A DNA stretch of 64,000 nucleotides, taken from positions 2,294,001 through 2,358,000 of the forward strand of contig NZ_CP100762.1 in assembly GCF_024296665.1 (NCBI RefSeq). The letters run 5' to 3'. Position numbers and translations under genes: made by a program. The DNA is from Salinilacihabitans rarus (GTDB lineage Archaea; Halobacteriota; Halobacteria; Halobacteriales; Natrialbaceae). Positions 8,944 to 17,263 of the stretch are shown piece after piece. Positions within the stretch are counted from its first letter, which is position 1. Every line of letters starts with the position of its first letter. Under the pieces are notes generated by a model. It worked only from the letters and a program-made list of their open reading frames with translations, made no database searches and was not told where the DNA came from.

Positions 8944-8964
8944 GTCACCACGATTTATGGTGAC
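8944..8964. promoter_or_regulatory. Dyad overlapping the start of the AbrB-type antitoxin gene
   Basis: GTCACCA (8944-8950) pairs perfectly with TGGTGAC (8958-8964) over a 7-nt spacer, covering the ATG at 8957. A TATA-like GATAATC lies near 8919-8925. The arrangement is what an autoregulated toxin-antitoxin operon would show, with the antitoxin binding its own start region. Confidence 0.5.
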
Positions 8965-9244
8965 CGAAGTCGTCGGATCGACCGAGGGTGATTCCGTGAG
9001 CGAAACCGACGCCGACGAGGAGTACGGCACCGCGGAGCTCAACGACCGAGGGCGGTTGACGATCCCGAAAGCGCTGCGCGACGACCTCAGCCTCGAAGGC
9101 GGGACCGAGTTCCGGGTCGTCCGGGAGGGTGGCGACATCCGACTCGTCCGGGAACTTCCCGAACTCGAGACGCTCACGCGAGGGGACGAGTGGGGCAAGG
9201 AAACGTTCCGCGACGCGGGCGACGCCACGTTCGGAGGGCGGTGA
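8957..9244 (+). CDS. AbrB/MazE/SpoVT-type antitoxin
   Basis: This 95-residue protein has a swapped-hairpin AbrB DNA-binding domain (about 23-66) with the family core LNDRGRLTIPKALRDDL and a hydrophobic strand IRLVREL. It pairs with the PIN toxin that starts 2 nt downstream, so it is read as a VapB-like antitoxin that neutralises the toxin and represses the operon. A GTG at 8996 would give a shorter protein starting SETDADEE; the ATG at 8957 lies inside the dyad, so the true start is uncertain by 13 codons. Confidence 0.82.
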   Translation: MVTEVVGSTEGDSVSETDADEEYGTAELNDRGRLTIPKALRDDLSLEGGTEFRVVREGGDIRLVRELPELETLTRGDEWGKETFRDAGDATFGGR

Positions 9245-9245
9245 A

Positions 9246-9704
9246 ATGGCGTCGAGACGCGTTCTCCCGGACCTCAACGCGCTTTCGATCCAGCTCGTCG
9301 ACGACCACCCCGGCCACCCATACGTCGCCGACGAACTGGTCCCGGCACTCACGGGTACGGACACGCTGGTGGTGTTCGGCTACCTCCCGTTGCGAATCCA
9401 GTGGGTTCTCGAAGACCTCGGGTTCGAGATGCACGAGGCGCGAAACGCCGTTTCCTCGCTGTTGCGGTATCCGATCGAGTTCGTCGATATCGACGACGAG
9501 ACGGTGCTCGACGCCTACGAGTGCAGCGCCGAGAAGAACCACGACGTCTACGACTGCTTCTACGTCGCGCTCGCGCGGGCGGCCGACGTCGACACCCTGG
9601 TGACGACCGATCGCGACTTCGAACGGCTGTGCGCGGACGAACCCTTCGAGTACGTCAATCCCGTCCCCGACGACGTGCTCGAACGGTTTCACGACGTGAG
9701 CTGA
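9246..9704 (+). CDS. PIN-domain toxin (VapC-like)
   Basis: This 152-residue protein is a PIN-fold nuclease candidate: Asp at residue 9 (LPDLNAL), the central DxYDCFYVALA block near residues 99-109, and TTDRDF near 119-124 supply the acidic metal-binding cluster. Such toxins cleave RNA, commonly tRNA or rRNA. It starts 2 nt after the antitoxin stop, so the pair is translated together. The first acidic position sits in an unusual LPDLNALSIQL context, and the second acidic residue is not obvious by eye, so activity is not certain. Confidence 0.8.
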   Translation: MASRRVLPDLNALSIQLVDDHPGHPYVADELVPALTGTDTLVVFGYLPLRIQWVLEDLGFEMHEARNAVSSLLRYPIEFVDIDDETVLDAYECSAEKNHDVYDCFYVALARAADVDTLVTTDRDFERLCADEPFEYVNPVPDDVLERFHDVS

Positions 9705-9712
9705 AACGGAGC

Positions 9713-10714
9713 TCAGGCGTCCCGGCCGAGTTCCGCAAGCAGGTGCGAGACGTGGACCCGGTCGCTCGTCCCCTCGTGCATCTCGAACTCGACGTCGGCG
9801 GCCAGCCGGTGGATCCGCGCGAGGTCGTCGCCCTGGTAGCGCTTGCGCGCGGCCTGCAGGATCGCCCCGAGCACCTCCTCGCCGTCCAGTCCCTCGTCGA
9901 CGAGCAGGTCGTCGAGGGTCTTCCGGGCGTCCGTGAACTCGCCGGCCTCGGCGTCGTCGAGCATCGACTCGACCTCCTCGTCGAGACCGACCGAACCGAT
10001 CGTCTCGTAGGCCGCGCTCATCGTGATCTCGCCGGCGTCGAGCGCGGTCGTCTGCGCGGCGAGGATCGCCCGCCGGAGGTCGCCGTCGGCGTAGCCGGCG
10101 ACGAACTCGAGGCCGTCGGCGTCGTACTCGACGCCCTCGGCCTCGACGATGCGTTCGAGGACGGCGACGGTCTCCTCGCTCGTCGGCGCTCGCACCGAGA
10201 CCGGGAAACACCGCGAGCGGATCGGCGGAATGAGCTTCGAGGGCTGGCGCGTCGCGACGATAAACTGCGTCGTCCGGTGGTGTTGCTCCATGATCCGGCG
10301 CAGCGCCTGCTGGAAGTCCTCGCGGACGTCCTCGGCGTTGTCGAGCAGGATCGTCTTGTAGCTGCCCGAGACGGGCGCGTAGCTCGCCGACTCCTTGAGG
10401 ACGCGGTTTATCATGTCGCGTTTCGACAGCCGCGACCGGCCGACGAGGAAGTGCTCGAACCGGGGGTCGTTCTTGATCTCGGTCTTCGTCCGCCCGAAGA
10501 AGTCCGCGACGTTGATCTCGATCAGGTCGTTCTCGGAGTCGTGGGCCTCGCGGGCCAGCGCGCGCGCCGCCGCCGTCTTGCCGCTCCCGGGCGGTCCCTG
10601 CAACACGAGGTTGATGGGCTCCTCGACGGCCCGCTGGAGGTACGCGCGGGCGTCGTCCTGTGGCAACTCGTCGAGGTCGGGAGCGTACGTCTCGGTCCAC
10701 AGCGGCGCGTCCAT
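9713..10714 (-). CDS. rfcC: Replication factor C small-subunit paralogue (clamp-loader AAA+ ATPase)
   Basis: This 333-residue AAA+ protein resembles RFC small subunits, which load PCNA at primer ends. Walker A is GPPGSGKT at 40-47, and the SRC motif is present as RSRC in IRSRCFPV. Walker B reads LLDNAED, so the usual DEAD box is DNAE and the acidic residue that activates water is replaced by Asn. This marks it as the divergent second small subunit found in haloarchaea rather than the main one. The C-terminal helical collar (about 240-330) is complete. The ATG at 10714 gives the conserved start. Confidence 0.85.
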   Translation of the reverse strand: MDAPLWTETYAPDLDELPQDDARAYLQRAVEEPINLVLQGPPGSGKTAAARALAREAHDSENDLIEINVADFFGRTKTEIKNDPRFEHFLVGRSRLSKRDMINRVLKESASYAPVSGSYKTILLDNAEDVREDFQQALRRIMEQHHRTTQFIVATRQPSKLIPPIRSRCFPVSVRAPTSEETVAVLERIVEAEGVEYDADGLEFVAGYADGDLRRAILAAQTTALDAGEITMSAAYETIGSVGLDEEVESMLDDAEAGEFTDARKTLDDLLVDEGLDGEEVLGAILQAARKRYQGDDLARIHRLAADVEFEMHEGTSDRVHVSHLLAELGRDA

Positions 10715-10765
10715 CGGCCGCCGGTAGGGTCGGGGCGGGTAAGAATCGGTCGGTTGTCGCCGCCC

Positions 10766-11917
10766 CTACGCGCCGTCGGCGTCGGACTCGTTCGAGGCGC
10801 TCTCGTTGCCCGCGCCGTCCGCGTCGGCGTCCGTGCCCGCGTCCCCCACGGTGAACGTCGCCTCGACCGGGTCGCCGTCGACCGCGAACGGCGTCGCCGC
10901 CTCGGGGTCGGTCGGGTCGCCCGCGAGGAGGGTCGCGGTCAGGGTCTCGTTCTCCTCGACCGCCCGGTCGAAGCCGACGGTGACGTTGCCGTGTTCGCCC
11001 GGATCGAGTTCGCCGCCGGTCCCGATCGTCTCGCCGCTGTCGTTCTCGACGGCGACGAAGCCCGCCTCGGGCAGGGCCGCATCGACGGTGACGCTCGACG
11101 CGTTCGCCGCGACGACCGCGACGCGTGGTTCCCCCTCGTACGCGAGGTCGATCTCGGAGAGTTCGCCGTCGCCGGCCGTGTAGACGCCGATGGTGTGGGT
11201 GCCGGGTTCGGCGCCCGCGAGGTCGATCTCGAAGGTCACCTCGCGGGACTCGTCGGCCGACAGGTCGAGCACCCGCCGTTCGAGGACCGCCCCGTCGAGG
11301 CGGAACTCGACGCGCTGGCGGTTCTCGAAGTCGGTCGGGTTGCGGATCTCGGCGGCGACCTCGATCGTCTCGTTCGTCCCGGCCGTCGCGGGGGCGTCGA
11401 GCGACTCGACGACGAACGAGTCGTTGCCGGGCCCGCCCGACCGGTCGGCCCGCGTGATCGTCGCGGTGTCGCTGACGGGGTAGCCGTCCTCGAGGTACGG
11501 GACGTCCGCCTCGCCGTCGGTCTCGTCGTAGTCGTAGCTCTCGTTGCCGTCGGTGTCACGGTGGACGGTCGCCGTCAACTGGCCGAACAGCTCCGCCTCG
11601 CCTTCCTCGTCGGCCGCGCCGGCCGCGACGGTGACGTTCTCGTGGTCGCCGGCCTCGACGTACTCCGAGACGGCGACGGTCTCGCCGGCCCCGTCCGTGA
11701 TGACGACGAAGCCGCCGTCGGAGGTCTCTACCGCGTCGATCGTCACGTCGGTGCCGTTCCCTGTCTGGTCCTCGAACTCGATCGAGGCCTCCGGCTCCTC
11801 GGGTTCGGCCCCGAAGATCTCGGGCGCCTGGCCGACGATCGCCGCCGCCGCGAGGACGACCGCGACCGCGATCAGGACGGCGCCGAGTCGCTTCGCCGTG
11901 GCGAGTCTGGTGGTCAT
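10766..11917 (-). CDS. Membrane-anchored surface protein with DUF7282-like and CARDB-like domains
   Basis: I read 383 residues from the ATG at 11917. The N-terminus has one hydrophobic helix (about 13-33), serving as signal or anchor. A beta-rich domain with the pattern VVITDGAGETVAVSEY follows (about 45-160), then a CARDB/Ig-like domain (about 165-260), then a second copy of the first domain type (about 262-360, VAVENDSGETIGTGG). The tail is Asp/Asn-rich. The two outer domains resemble a haloarchaeal DUF7282 repeat. It is probably an extracellular protein of unknown role. The gene is monocistronic, and a hairpin-like dyad lies upstream at 11945-11972. Confidence 0.75.
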   Translation of the reverse strand: MTTRLATAKRLGAVLIAVAVVLAAAAIVGQAPEIFGAEPEEPEASIEFEDQTGNGTDVTIDAVETSDGGFVVITDGAGETVAVSEYVEAGDHENVTVAAGAADEEGEAELFGQLTATVHRDTDGNESYDYDETDGEADVPYLEDGYPVSDTATITRADRSGGPGNDSFVVESLDAPATAGTNETIEVAAEIRNPTDFENRQRVEFRLDGAVLERRVLDLSADESREVTFEIDLAGAEPGTHTIGVYTAGDGELSEIDLAYEGEPRVAVVAANASSVTVDAALPEAGFVAVENDSGETIGTGGELDPGEHGNVTVGFDRAVEENETLTATLLAGDPTDPEAATPFAVDGDPVEATFTVGDAGTDADADGAGNESASNESDADGA

Positions 11918-11944
11918 CGGTCGGGTCCGATCGTCGCGTAGTTC

Positions 11945-11972
11945 GACTCGCACCGACGTAAAACGTCGAGTC
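11945..11972. promoter_or_regulatory. Nested dyads upstream of the surface-protein gene
   Basis: CGACGT (11954-11959) pairs with ACGTCG (11963-11968) over AAA, and GACTCG (11945-11950) pairs with CGAGTC (11967-11972), partly overlapping. They lie 28-55 nt upstream of the ATG at 11917, over the expected promoter. A role in control is inferred only from position. Confidence 0.35.
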
Positions 11973-12040
11973 CGTTCCGGAATCGTGCGAACGGGTCGGA
12001 TTCGAAGCCGGTTTAATCGCCGCGAACCGAACGACTGTCG

Positions 12041-12973
12041 ATGCCACTGCGCGTGACGTTCCTGGGGACGAGCGGGGCGATCCCGACGGTCGAGCGCAAC
12101 CCGAGCGGGCTCTTCGTCGCCCGCGAGGGCGAGGAGCTGCTGTTCGACGCCGGCGAGGGAACCCAGCGCCAGATGATGCGCTTCGGGACCGGCTTCTCGA
12201 TCTCACAGCTGTTCGTCACGCACCTCCACGGCGACCACGTCCTCGGGATTCCCGGCCTCCTCCAGACGATGGACTTCAACGACCGCGAGGAGCCGCTGGC
12301 GATCCACGCGCCCCACGGCACGCGCCGACAGCTGAAGTCGTTCGTGAACGCCCTCGACAACCGACCCTCGTTTCCCGTGCGGATCTCCGAGGTCGGCGAC
12401 GGCGACGTCGCCTACCGCGCCGAGGAGTACGAGGTCCGCGCGTTCGCGACCGACCACGACACCCGCTCGGTCGGCTACGCCCTCGTCGAGGACGAGCGCA
12501 AGGGCCGGTTCGACCGCGAGCGCGCCGAGGAACTGGGGGTACCGGTGGGCCCCAAGTTCTCGAAACTCCACGAGGGCGACCCCGTCGAACTCGACGACGG
12601 CACCGTCGTCCGCCCCGAGCAGGTGGTAGGCGAGCCCCGCCCCGGCCGCACGGTCGTCTACACCGGCGACACCCGCCCCACCGCGGCGACGATCGAGGTC
12701 GCCGACGACCCCGACCTGCTGATCCACGACGCCACCTTCGCCGACGACCGCGCCGACCGCGCCGCCGACACCGCCCACTCGACCGCGCGACAGGCCGCCG
12801 AGATCGCGACCCGGGCGAACGCGGATCGGCTGGCGCTCGTCCACCTCTCCTCGCGGTACGCCGGGCACACCGAGGACCACGAGAAACAGGCCCGCGAGGT
12901 CTTCGACGGCGAGGTACTGTTGCCCGACGACGGGACCGAGGTCGAGGTTCCGTACCCGGACGCCGAGGAGTGA
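12041..12973 (+). CDS. rnz: Ribonuclease Z (tRNA 3'-processing endonuclease)
   Basis: This 310-residue metallo-beta-lactamase-fold enzyme cuts the 3' trailer from pre-tRNA. It has THLHGDH at 60-66 (the HxHxDH zinc site), the N-terminal FLGTSGAIPT motif (8-17), a flexible-arm region (about 150-185, Lys/Gly-containing) and the conserved YTGDTRP segment near 205. Length matches the short RNase Z form. A TATA-like GGTTTAATC lies about 25 nt upstream of the ATG. The C-terminal HLSSRY block is intact. Confidence 0.95.
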   Translation: MPLRVTFLGTSGAIPTVERNPSGLFVAREGEELLFDAGEGTQRQMMRFGTGFSISQLFVTHLHGDHVLGIPGLLQTMDFNDREEPLAIHAPHGTRRQLKSFVNALDNRPSFPVRISEVGDGDVAYRAEEYEVRAFATDHDTRSVGYALVEDERKGRFDRERAEELGVPVGPKFSKLHEGDPVELDDGTVVRPEQVVGEPRPGRTVVYTGDTRPTAATIEVADDPDLLIHDATFADDRADRAADTAHSTARQAAEIATRANADRLALVHLSSRYAGHTEDHEKQAREVFDGEVLLPDDGTEVEVPYPDAEE

Positions 12974-13047
12974 GATCGACAGATACGGTACTCGACGGAA
13001 TCACGTCGGTCCAAAGGCCGAAGTGGTGTCAACGCGAACGTCAACGT

Positions 13048-13296
13048 ATGGGTACGGCTAACGAACAGATCCGCGTGAGCGGCCGTGTGAAACGGGAACT
13101 CGAACGCCTGAAGCGAGAGGGGGAAAGTTACAACGACGTTCTCGAACGAGTGCTCGACGAACAGGAGACCGGCGATTTCCACGACGGCTTCGGACGGTGG
13201 TCCGATGAGAACTCCGAAAGCGTACGTGAAATGCGTGAACGGGCCAAAAAAGAGCGCAAGCGGCGGATGGCAGAGCGAAGCGAAAAGATCGTATGA
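13048..13296 (+). CDS. VapB-type antitoxin (ribbon-helix-helix-like)
   Basis: This 82-residue protein starts at an ATG at 13048. The N-terminal 35 residues (IRVSGRVKRELERLKREG, then SYNDVLERVLDE) give a beta strand and two helices, the DNA-binding pattern of COG1753-type antitoxins. The C-terminal half is charged and helical, suited to wrapping the toxin. Its last 4 nt overlap the toxin start (ATGA), so the two are translationally coupled. Base composition is visibly lower in G+C than the flanking rnz gene. Confidence 0.82.
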   Translation: MGTANEQIRVSGRVKRELERLKREGESYNDVLERVLDEQETGDFHDGFGRWSDENSESVREMRERAKKERKRRMAERSEKIV

Positions 13297-14060
13297 AGGT
13301 TCTGGACGCGTCGTTTCTTATCGACTATCTCGATGGCCGGGATGAGACGCGCGAGTTTTACGAGCGAAGCGGTGGTTCCGACACGCAGTGGATCATTCCC
13401 GTTCCAGCGCTCACGGAAGTTCTCGTCGGTGCGGGAAATCTTCCGGATGGAGACGTTGACGGAGTGCGGAGCGACCTAACGTGGGCGCAAATATACGATG
13501 TCGACGAGCAAACGGCGATCACCGCGGGGCGAATCGCCGACGAGATCGGTCCGGCAGGTCCGTTTCTCGATGGACCAGACGCGCTGATAGCGGCGGTCGG
13601 TCACGAACTCGACGCCCCAGTCGTCTCCGGTGATAGCGACCTCACACATCCTGAGACGAAGAAAGTCATCGATGTCGAGGAGTACCGGGGAGTGGATACC
13701 GATCGGGAAGCGGCGTTAGAGAAACACGTTGATCGGGTTTCCGAGATCGTTCGTATTTCTGTTGCCGATGGATCGATCGTTCTCCTGGACGAATACCACG
13801 ACCTTCCTCGGAAAGAGCGAATGCTCGCCTACCTCGTCGGACAATTGTATGCGACGGAATCGGGGCAAACGGAATCGTCACGGCTCTCGACCGAATTTTT
13901 TCAGGAGGAACTCGATGTCGACGATGGTACGATTCAGCGCTATGTATCGGACCTCGAAGCGGACGGACTCATCGAAGTTGAAGAAGAACAGAGTGAGGTG
14001 AAAATCCCCGTCACGAGTCTTCCGGAGAGTCTCGATCGGATAGAAGCGACGGCAGAGTGA
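13293..14060 (+). CDS. PIN-domain toxin with C-terminal winged-helix extension
   Basis: This 255-residue protein has a full PIN domain (1 to about 131) with acidic residues D5, E42, D96 and D114/D116, followed by an unusual second half. Residues about 175-232 look like a winged helix: a helix ending LVGQLYATES, a turn, LSTEFFQEELDVDDGTIQRYVSDLEADGLIEVEEE. Typical VapC toxins end near residue 130-140, so this is roughly twice the usual length. It overlaps its antitoxin by 4 nt. The extension could bind DNA and add operon control, or it could guide RNA binding; neither can be settled here. The pair is lower in G+C than its neighbours, suggesting transfer. Confidence 0.8.
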   Translation: MKVLDASFLIDYLDGRDETREFYERSGGSDTQWIIPVPALTEVLVGAGNLPDGDVDGVRSDLTWAQIYDVDEQTAITAGRIADEIGPAGPFLDGPDALIAAVGHELDAPVVSGDSDLTHPETKKVIDVEEYRGVDTDREAALEKHVDRVSEIVRISVADGSIVLLDEYHDLPRKERMLAYLVGQLYATESGQTESSRLSTEFFQEELDVDDGTIQRYVSDLEADGLIEVEEEQSEVKIPVTSLPESLDRIEATAE

Positions 14061-14099
14061 TCGGAACTAACAGCGCGTCCGCCGGGTTGGGCACAGAGC

Positions 14100-15074
14100 C
14101 TACTCGTGCCCGTACACCGGCACCGGTTCGTAGGGTTCCTCCAGATACTCCACGTCCGAACTCGACAGCGAGATGTCGAGGGCCGCGACGGCCTCCTCTA
14201 GGTGTTCGACGCTGGAGGTGCCGACGATCGGCGCGGTCACGTTGTCGTTCTGGAAGTGCCAGGCCAGCGCGATCTGGGCCATCGTCGCGTCGTACTCGTC
14301 GGCGAGTTCGGCGACGCGCTCGTTGATCGCCTCGCTGGCGGGGAACTCGTGGTAGGGGACGCCGGCGTTCTCGACCTCGTGGTCGGCCCGCGTCGTCGTC
14401 TGAAACGCCTCGTGGGGCCGCGCGAGGTAGCCCGCGCCCAGCGGACTCCACGGGATCGTCCCCACGTCGTACTGCTGGCAGACGGGGTACATCTCGCGTT
14501 CCTCCTCCCGGTAGGCGAGGTGATAGAGGTTCTGCATCGTCTCGAACGGGGCGAGTCCCTCGCGCTCGCTCACCCGGCGGGCTTCGAGGAACTGGTGGGC
14601 CCACATCGAGGAGGCGCCGAGGTGGCGGACCTTGCCGCGGCGGACGGCGTCGTCGAGCGCCGAGAGCGTCGTCTCGATCGGCGTCTCGTAGTCCCAGCGG
14701 TGGATCTGGTAGAGGTCGACCGTCTCCATCCCCAGTCGGTCGAGGCTGGCGTCGAGTTCCTGCTCGATCGTCTTCCGCGAGAGACCGCTTGCGTTACGGT
14801 GGTCGGTCGCGCCGGGGAAGCGGACCTTCGTGCCGACGACGAACTCGTCGCGGTCGTAGTCGGCGAGGACGTCGCCGAGGATTTCCTCCGACTCGCCCGC
14901 GGAGTAGACGTTCGCGGTATCGAAGAAGGTGATCCCGAGGTCGATCGCGCGCTCGATGAGTTCGCGGCTCGCCGCGTCGTCGAGCATCCACTCCCGACCG
15001 CTGCCGAAGCTCATACAGCCGAGACAGATGCGGCTGACGTCCATCCCGGTCGATCCGAGTGTCGTGTACTCCAT
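14100..15074 (-). CDS. Aldo/keto reductase
   Basis: This 324-residue TIM-barrel oxidoreductase has the complete catalytic tetrad D52, Y57, K83 and H125 in the contexts FFDTANVY, GTKVRF and QIHRWD. The C-terminal half contains the NADP(H)-binding PIVGTSSVEHLEE segment (about 283-295). Such enzymes reduce carbonyls with NADPH; the natural substrate is unknown. The TATA-like region upstream of the ATG lies inside the palindrome at 15097-15111. It converges with the PIN-toxin gene. Confidence 0.9.
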   Translation of the reverse strand: MEYTTLGSTGMDVSRICLGCMSFGSGREWMLDDAASRELIERAIDLGITFFDTANVYSAGESEEILGDVLADYDRDEFVVGTKVRFPGATDHRNASGLSRKTIEQELDASLDRLGMETVDLYQIHRWDYETPIETTLSALDDAVRRGKVRHLGASSMWAHQFLEARRVSEREGLAPFETMQNLYHLAYREEEREMYPVCQQYDVGTIPWSPLGAGYLARPHEAFQTTTRADHEVENAGVPYHEFPASEAINERVAELADEYDATMAQIALAWHFQNDNVTAPIVGTSSVEHLEEAVAALDISLSSSDVEYLEEPYEPVPVYGHE

Positions 15075-15096
15075 GCGTCCGTCCCGAGGGCGGCGG

Positions 15097-15111
15097 GGGC
15101 CTAATAGGCCC
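15097..15111. promoter_or_regulatory. Palindrome over the aldo/keto reductase promoter
   Basis: GGGCCT (15097-15102) pairs with AGGCCC (15106-15111) around AAT, 23-37 nt upstream of the ATG at 15074. On the minus strand it includes CTATTAGG, the only TATA-like sequence at the right distance, so a bound regulator would block TBP. Confidence 0.4.
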
Positions 15112-15237
15112 GGGCCGCGGCAGACCGGCGCGGTCGGCCCGCGCCGGCCCGGGGTCGCGGCTGCGGACGCTCACGACGGGACGACGTCCGTTCCCTCCCG
15201 CCGTGGCTTTATATTCGCCGGTTGCCTAACGCCCCCC

Positions 15238-17217
15238 GTGAGCACGCGAACGAGTGCGCTCGACGCGGTCGTCTTCGGTGTCGACGTCCAGAGCGGCGAC
15301 GTGCGCGGCGACTCGCCCTCCTACGCGCTGGTTGTCTACGACGGCGACGAACTCGAACGCGACGTCGTCTCCCGGCGGAAGCTCCGGCGACTGATCGGCG
15401 ACGTGGAGCCGGCCATCGTCGCGACGGACAACATGTACGAGTTGGCGCCCGACAAGGACGCGCTGATCCACTTTCTGGGCTCGCTGCCCGACGGGACGAA
15501 GCTCGTGCAGGTGACCGGCGCCGAGCGCCCGGAGTCGCTCTCGCGGGTCGCGAAGCGCCACGGCATCCCCTACGGCAAGGAGCCGATGCGCGAGGCCGAG
15601 GCGGCCGCGCGGCTGGCGGCGCATAACGTCGGCCACGAGGTGTCGGCGTTTACCGACACGACCGAGGTGAAGGTCTCGCGGGGCCGTTCGACCGGCAAGG
15701 GCGGCTGGAGCGAGGACCGCTACACCCGCCGGATCCACGGCGCGGTCAAGCGCCGCGCCCGCGAGGTGGAGTCCGACCTCGACGAGGCGAACCTCGACTA
15801 CGAGATGGAGATCCGCGAGGCCTACGGCGGCTACGCCAACGCCGTCTTCACGGTCGAGGCGCGGCCGTCCGATCTCCCCGTCTCGCGGTCGCGTTCGGGC
15901 GACGTCCGCGTCGAAATCGAGCGCGTCCGCCGCGACGGCATCGAGTTCCGGCCGCTGGCGAAACGGCGCGACCACGTCGTCGTCGGGATCGACCCCGGGA
16001 CGACGACGGCCGTCGCCATCGTCGGCCTCGAAGGCGAGGTACTCGACGTCTGGAGTTCGCGCACGAGCGACGCCGCGGACGTGATCGAGTGGATCGTCGA
16101 GCGCGGCCGGCCGGTGATCGTCGCCGCGGACGTGACGCCGATGCCCGAGACCGTCGAGAAGTTCCGCCGGAGCTTCGACGCCGCCGGCTGGACGCCGTCG
16201 CGGGACCTGCCGATCGACGAGAAGCAACACCGCACCCGCGAGTACCCCTACGACGACGACCACCAGCGCGACGCCCTGGCCGCGGCGCTGTACGCCATCG
16301 ACGCCCACGAGGACCAGTTCGAGCGCATCGCGCGCAAGCTCCCCCCGGGGATCGACCGCGGCGAGGTCACCGCGCGGGTCGTCGCCGGCGAGGAGAGCGT
16401 CGAGGCCGTCCTCGCGGACCTGACCGACGACGGCGAACCCGACGAGGAGGAAGACGACCACGAACCCCGCGAACTCACCGAGGAGGAGCGGCGCATCAAG
16501 GACCTCGAACGGCAGGTCGAGCGCCTCCAGTCGCACGTCTCGACGCTCGAAGACCGCCTCGAAGAGCGCGACGAGACGATCGAGGACCTCGAAGCGGAGC
16601 TCGCGGTCACCAGACGCGAGGAGCGCCGGAAGGTGCGCAAGGAGCGGGAGGTCACCCGCCTCGAACGCAAGGCCGACCGACTCGAACGCGAGCGCGACGC
16701 CGCCCGCGAGGAGGTCGAGGCCCTCGAAAAGAAAGTCGAGCGCATGAAGACGCTCTGGAAGCTCGACCACTCGAACTTCGCGGACGTCTCGGAGAAGAAA
16801 GCGGGGCTGGTGCCGGTGAAGGTGATCGAGAAGTTCACCCGGAAGGCGATCCGCGAGGCCGACGAGGCCTACGGGATCGCCGCGGACGACGTCGTCTACC
16901 TGCGCGACGCCAGCGGCGCCGGGCGCTCGACCGCGGAGTTGCTCGCCGACTTCGAGCCGCGAGTCGTCCTCAAGGAGGGCGGCCTCTCGGAGGTCGCAGA
17001 CCGAATCCTCTTCGACGCCGACGTCCCGGTGGGGCCCGCCGGCGACGTCGCCATGCAGGAGGTCGACGAACTGGCCGTCGCCCGCGAGACGGACGTCGAG
17101 GCCGTCGTCGAGGACTGGCGCGAGCGCGCGAGGGAACGCGAGCGCGACCGGAAGGCGGCGATGGTCGACCGACTCATCAGCGAACACCGGGCGGGCGACT
17201 ACGACTCCGAGGCCTGA
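15238..17217 (+). CDS. DUF460 protein: RNase H-fold, predicted nuclease with coiled coil
   Basis: This 659-residue protein starts at a GTG at 15238, 21-30 nt after a TATATT element. An N-terminal RNase H-like part (about 8-230, beginning VVFGVDVQSGD) is followed by a YqgF-like segment near 246 (VVVGIDPGTTTAVAI), whose Asp and GTTTA pattern match the RuvC/YqgF active-site strand. A long charged coiled coil spans about 414-514, and a basic C-terminal domain follows. DUF460 proteins are archaeal and poorly characterised; nuclease action on structured nucleic acid is the usual prediction. It stands upstream of a hydrolase gene on the same strand. Confidence 0.85.
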   Translation: MSTRTSALDAVVFGVDVQSGDVRGDSPSYALVVYDGDELERDVVSRRKLRRLIGDVEPAIVATDNMYELAPDKDALIHFLGSLPDGTKLVQVTGAERPESLSRVAKRHGIPYGKEPMREAEAAARLAAHNVGHEVSAFTDTTEVKVSRGRSTGKGGWSEDRYTRRIHGAVKRRAREVESDLDEANLDYEMEIREAYGGYANAVFTVEARPSDLPVSRSRSGDVRVEIERVRRDGIEFRPLAKRRDHVVVGIDPGTTTAVAIVGLEGEVLDVWSSRTSDAADVIEWIVERGRPVIVAADVTPMPETVEKFRRSFDAAGWTPSRDLPIDEKQHRTREYPYDDDHQRDALAAALYAIDAHEDQFERIARKLPPGIDRGEVTARVVAGEESVEAVLADLTDDGEPDEEEDDHEPRELTEEERRIKDLERQVERLQSHVSTLEDRLEERDETIEDLEAELAVTRREERRKVRKEREVTRLERKADRLERERDAAREEVEALEKKVERMKTLWKLDHSNFADVSEKKAGLVPVKVIEKFTRKAIREADEAYGIAADDVVYLRDASGAGRSTAELLADFEPRVVLKEGGLSEVADRILFDADVPVGPAGDVAMQEVDELAVARETDVEAVVEDWRERARERERDRKAAMVDRLISEHRAGDYDSEA

Positions 17218-17263
17218 CGCGACGAAGGTAGGCATATGGCCCTTCAGTTCCACTGGCGAACCG

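Noticed and set aside
13666-13881. 71-codon minus-strand frame inside the PIN toxin gene
   Set aside because: Basic, low-complexity translation opposite a well-supported gene.
14929-15237. N-terminal extension of the DUF460 protein
   Set aside because: The extension overlaps the divergent aldo/keto reductase gene and reads as low-complexity text; the TATA element and GTG at 15238 fit better.
15226-17253. 675-codon minus-strand frame across DUF460
   Set aside because: Shadow frame; the plus strand encodes a recognised DUF460 protein with a good promoter.
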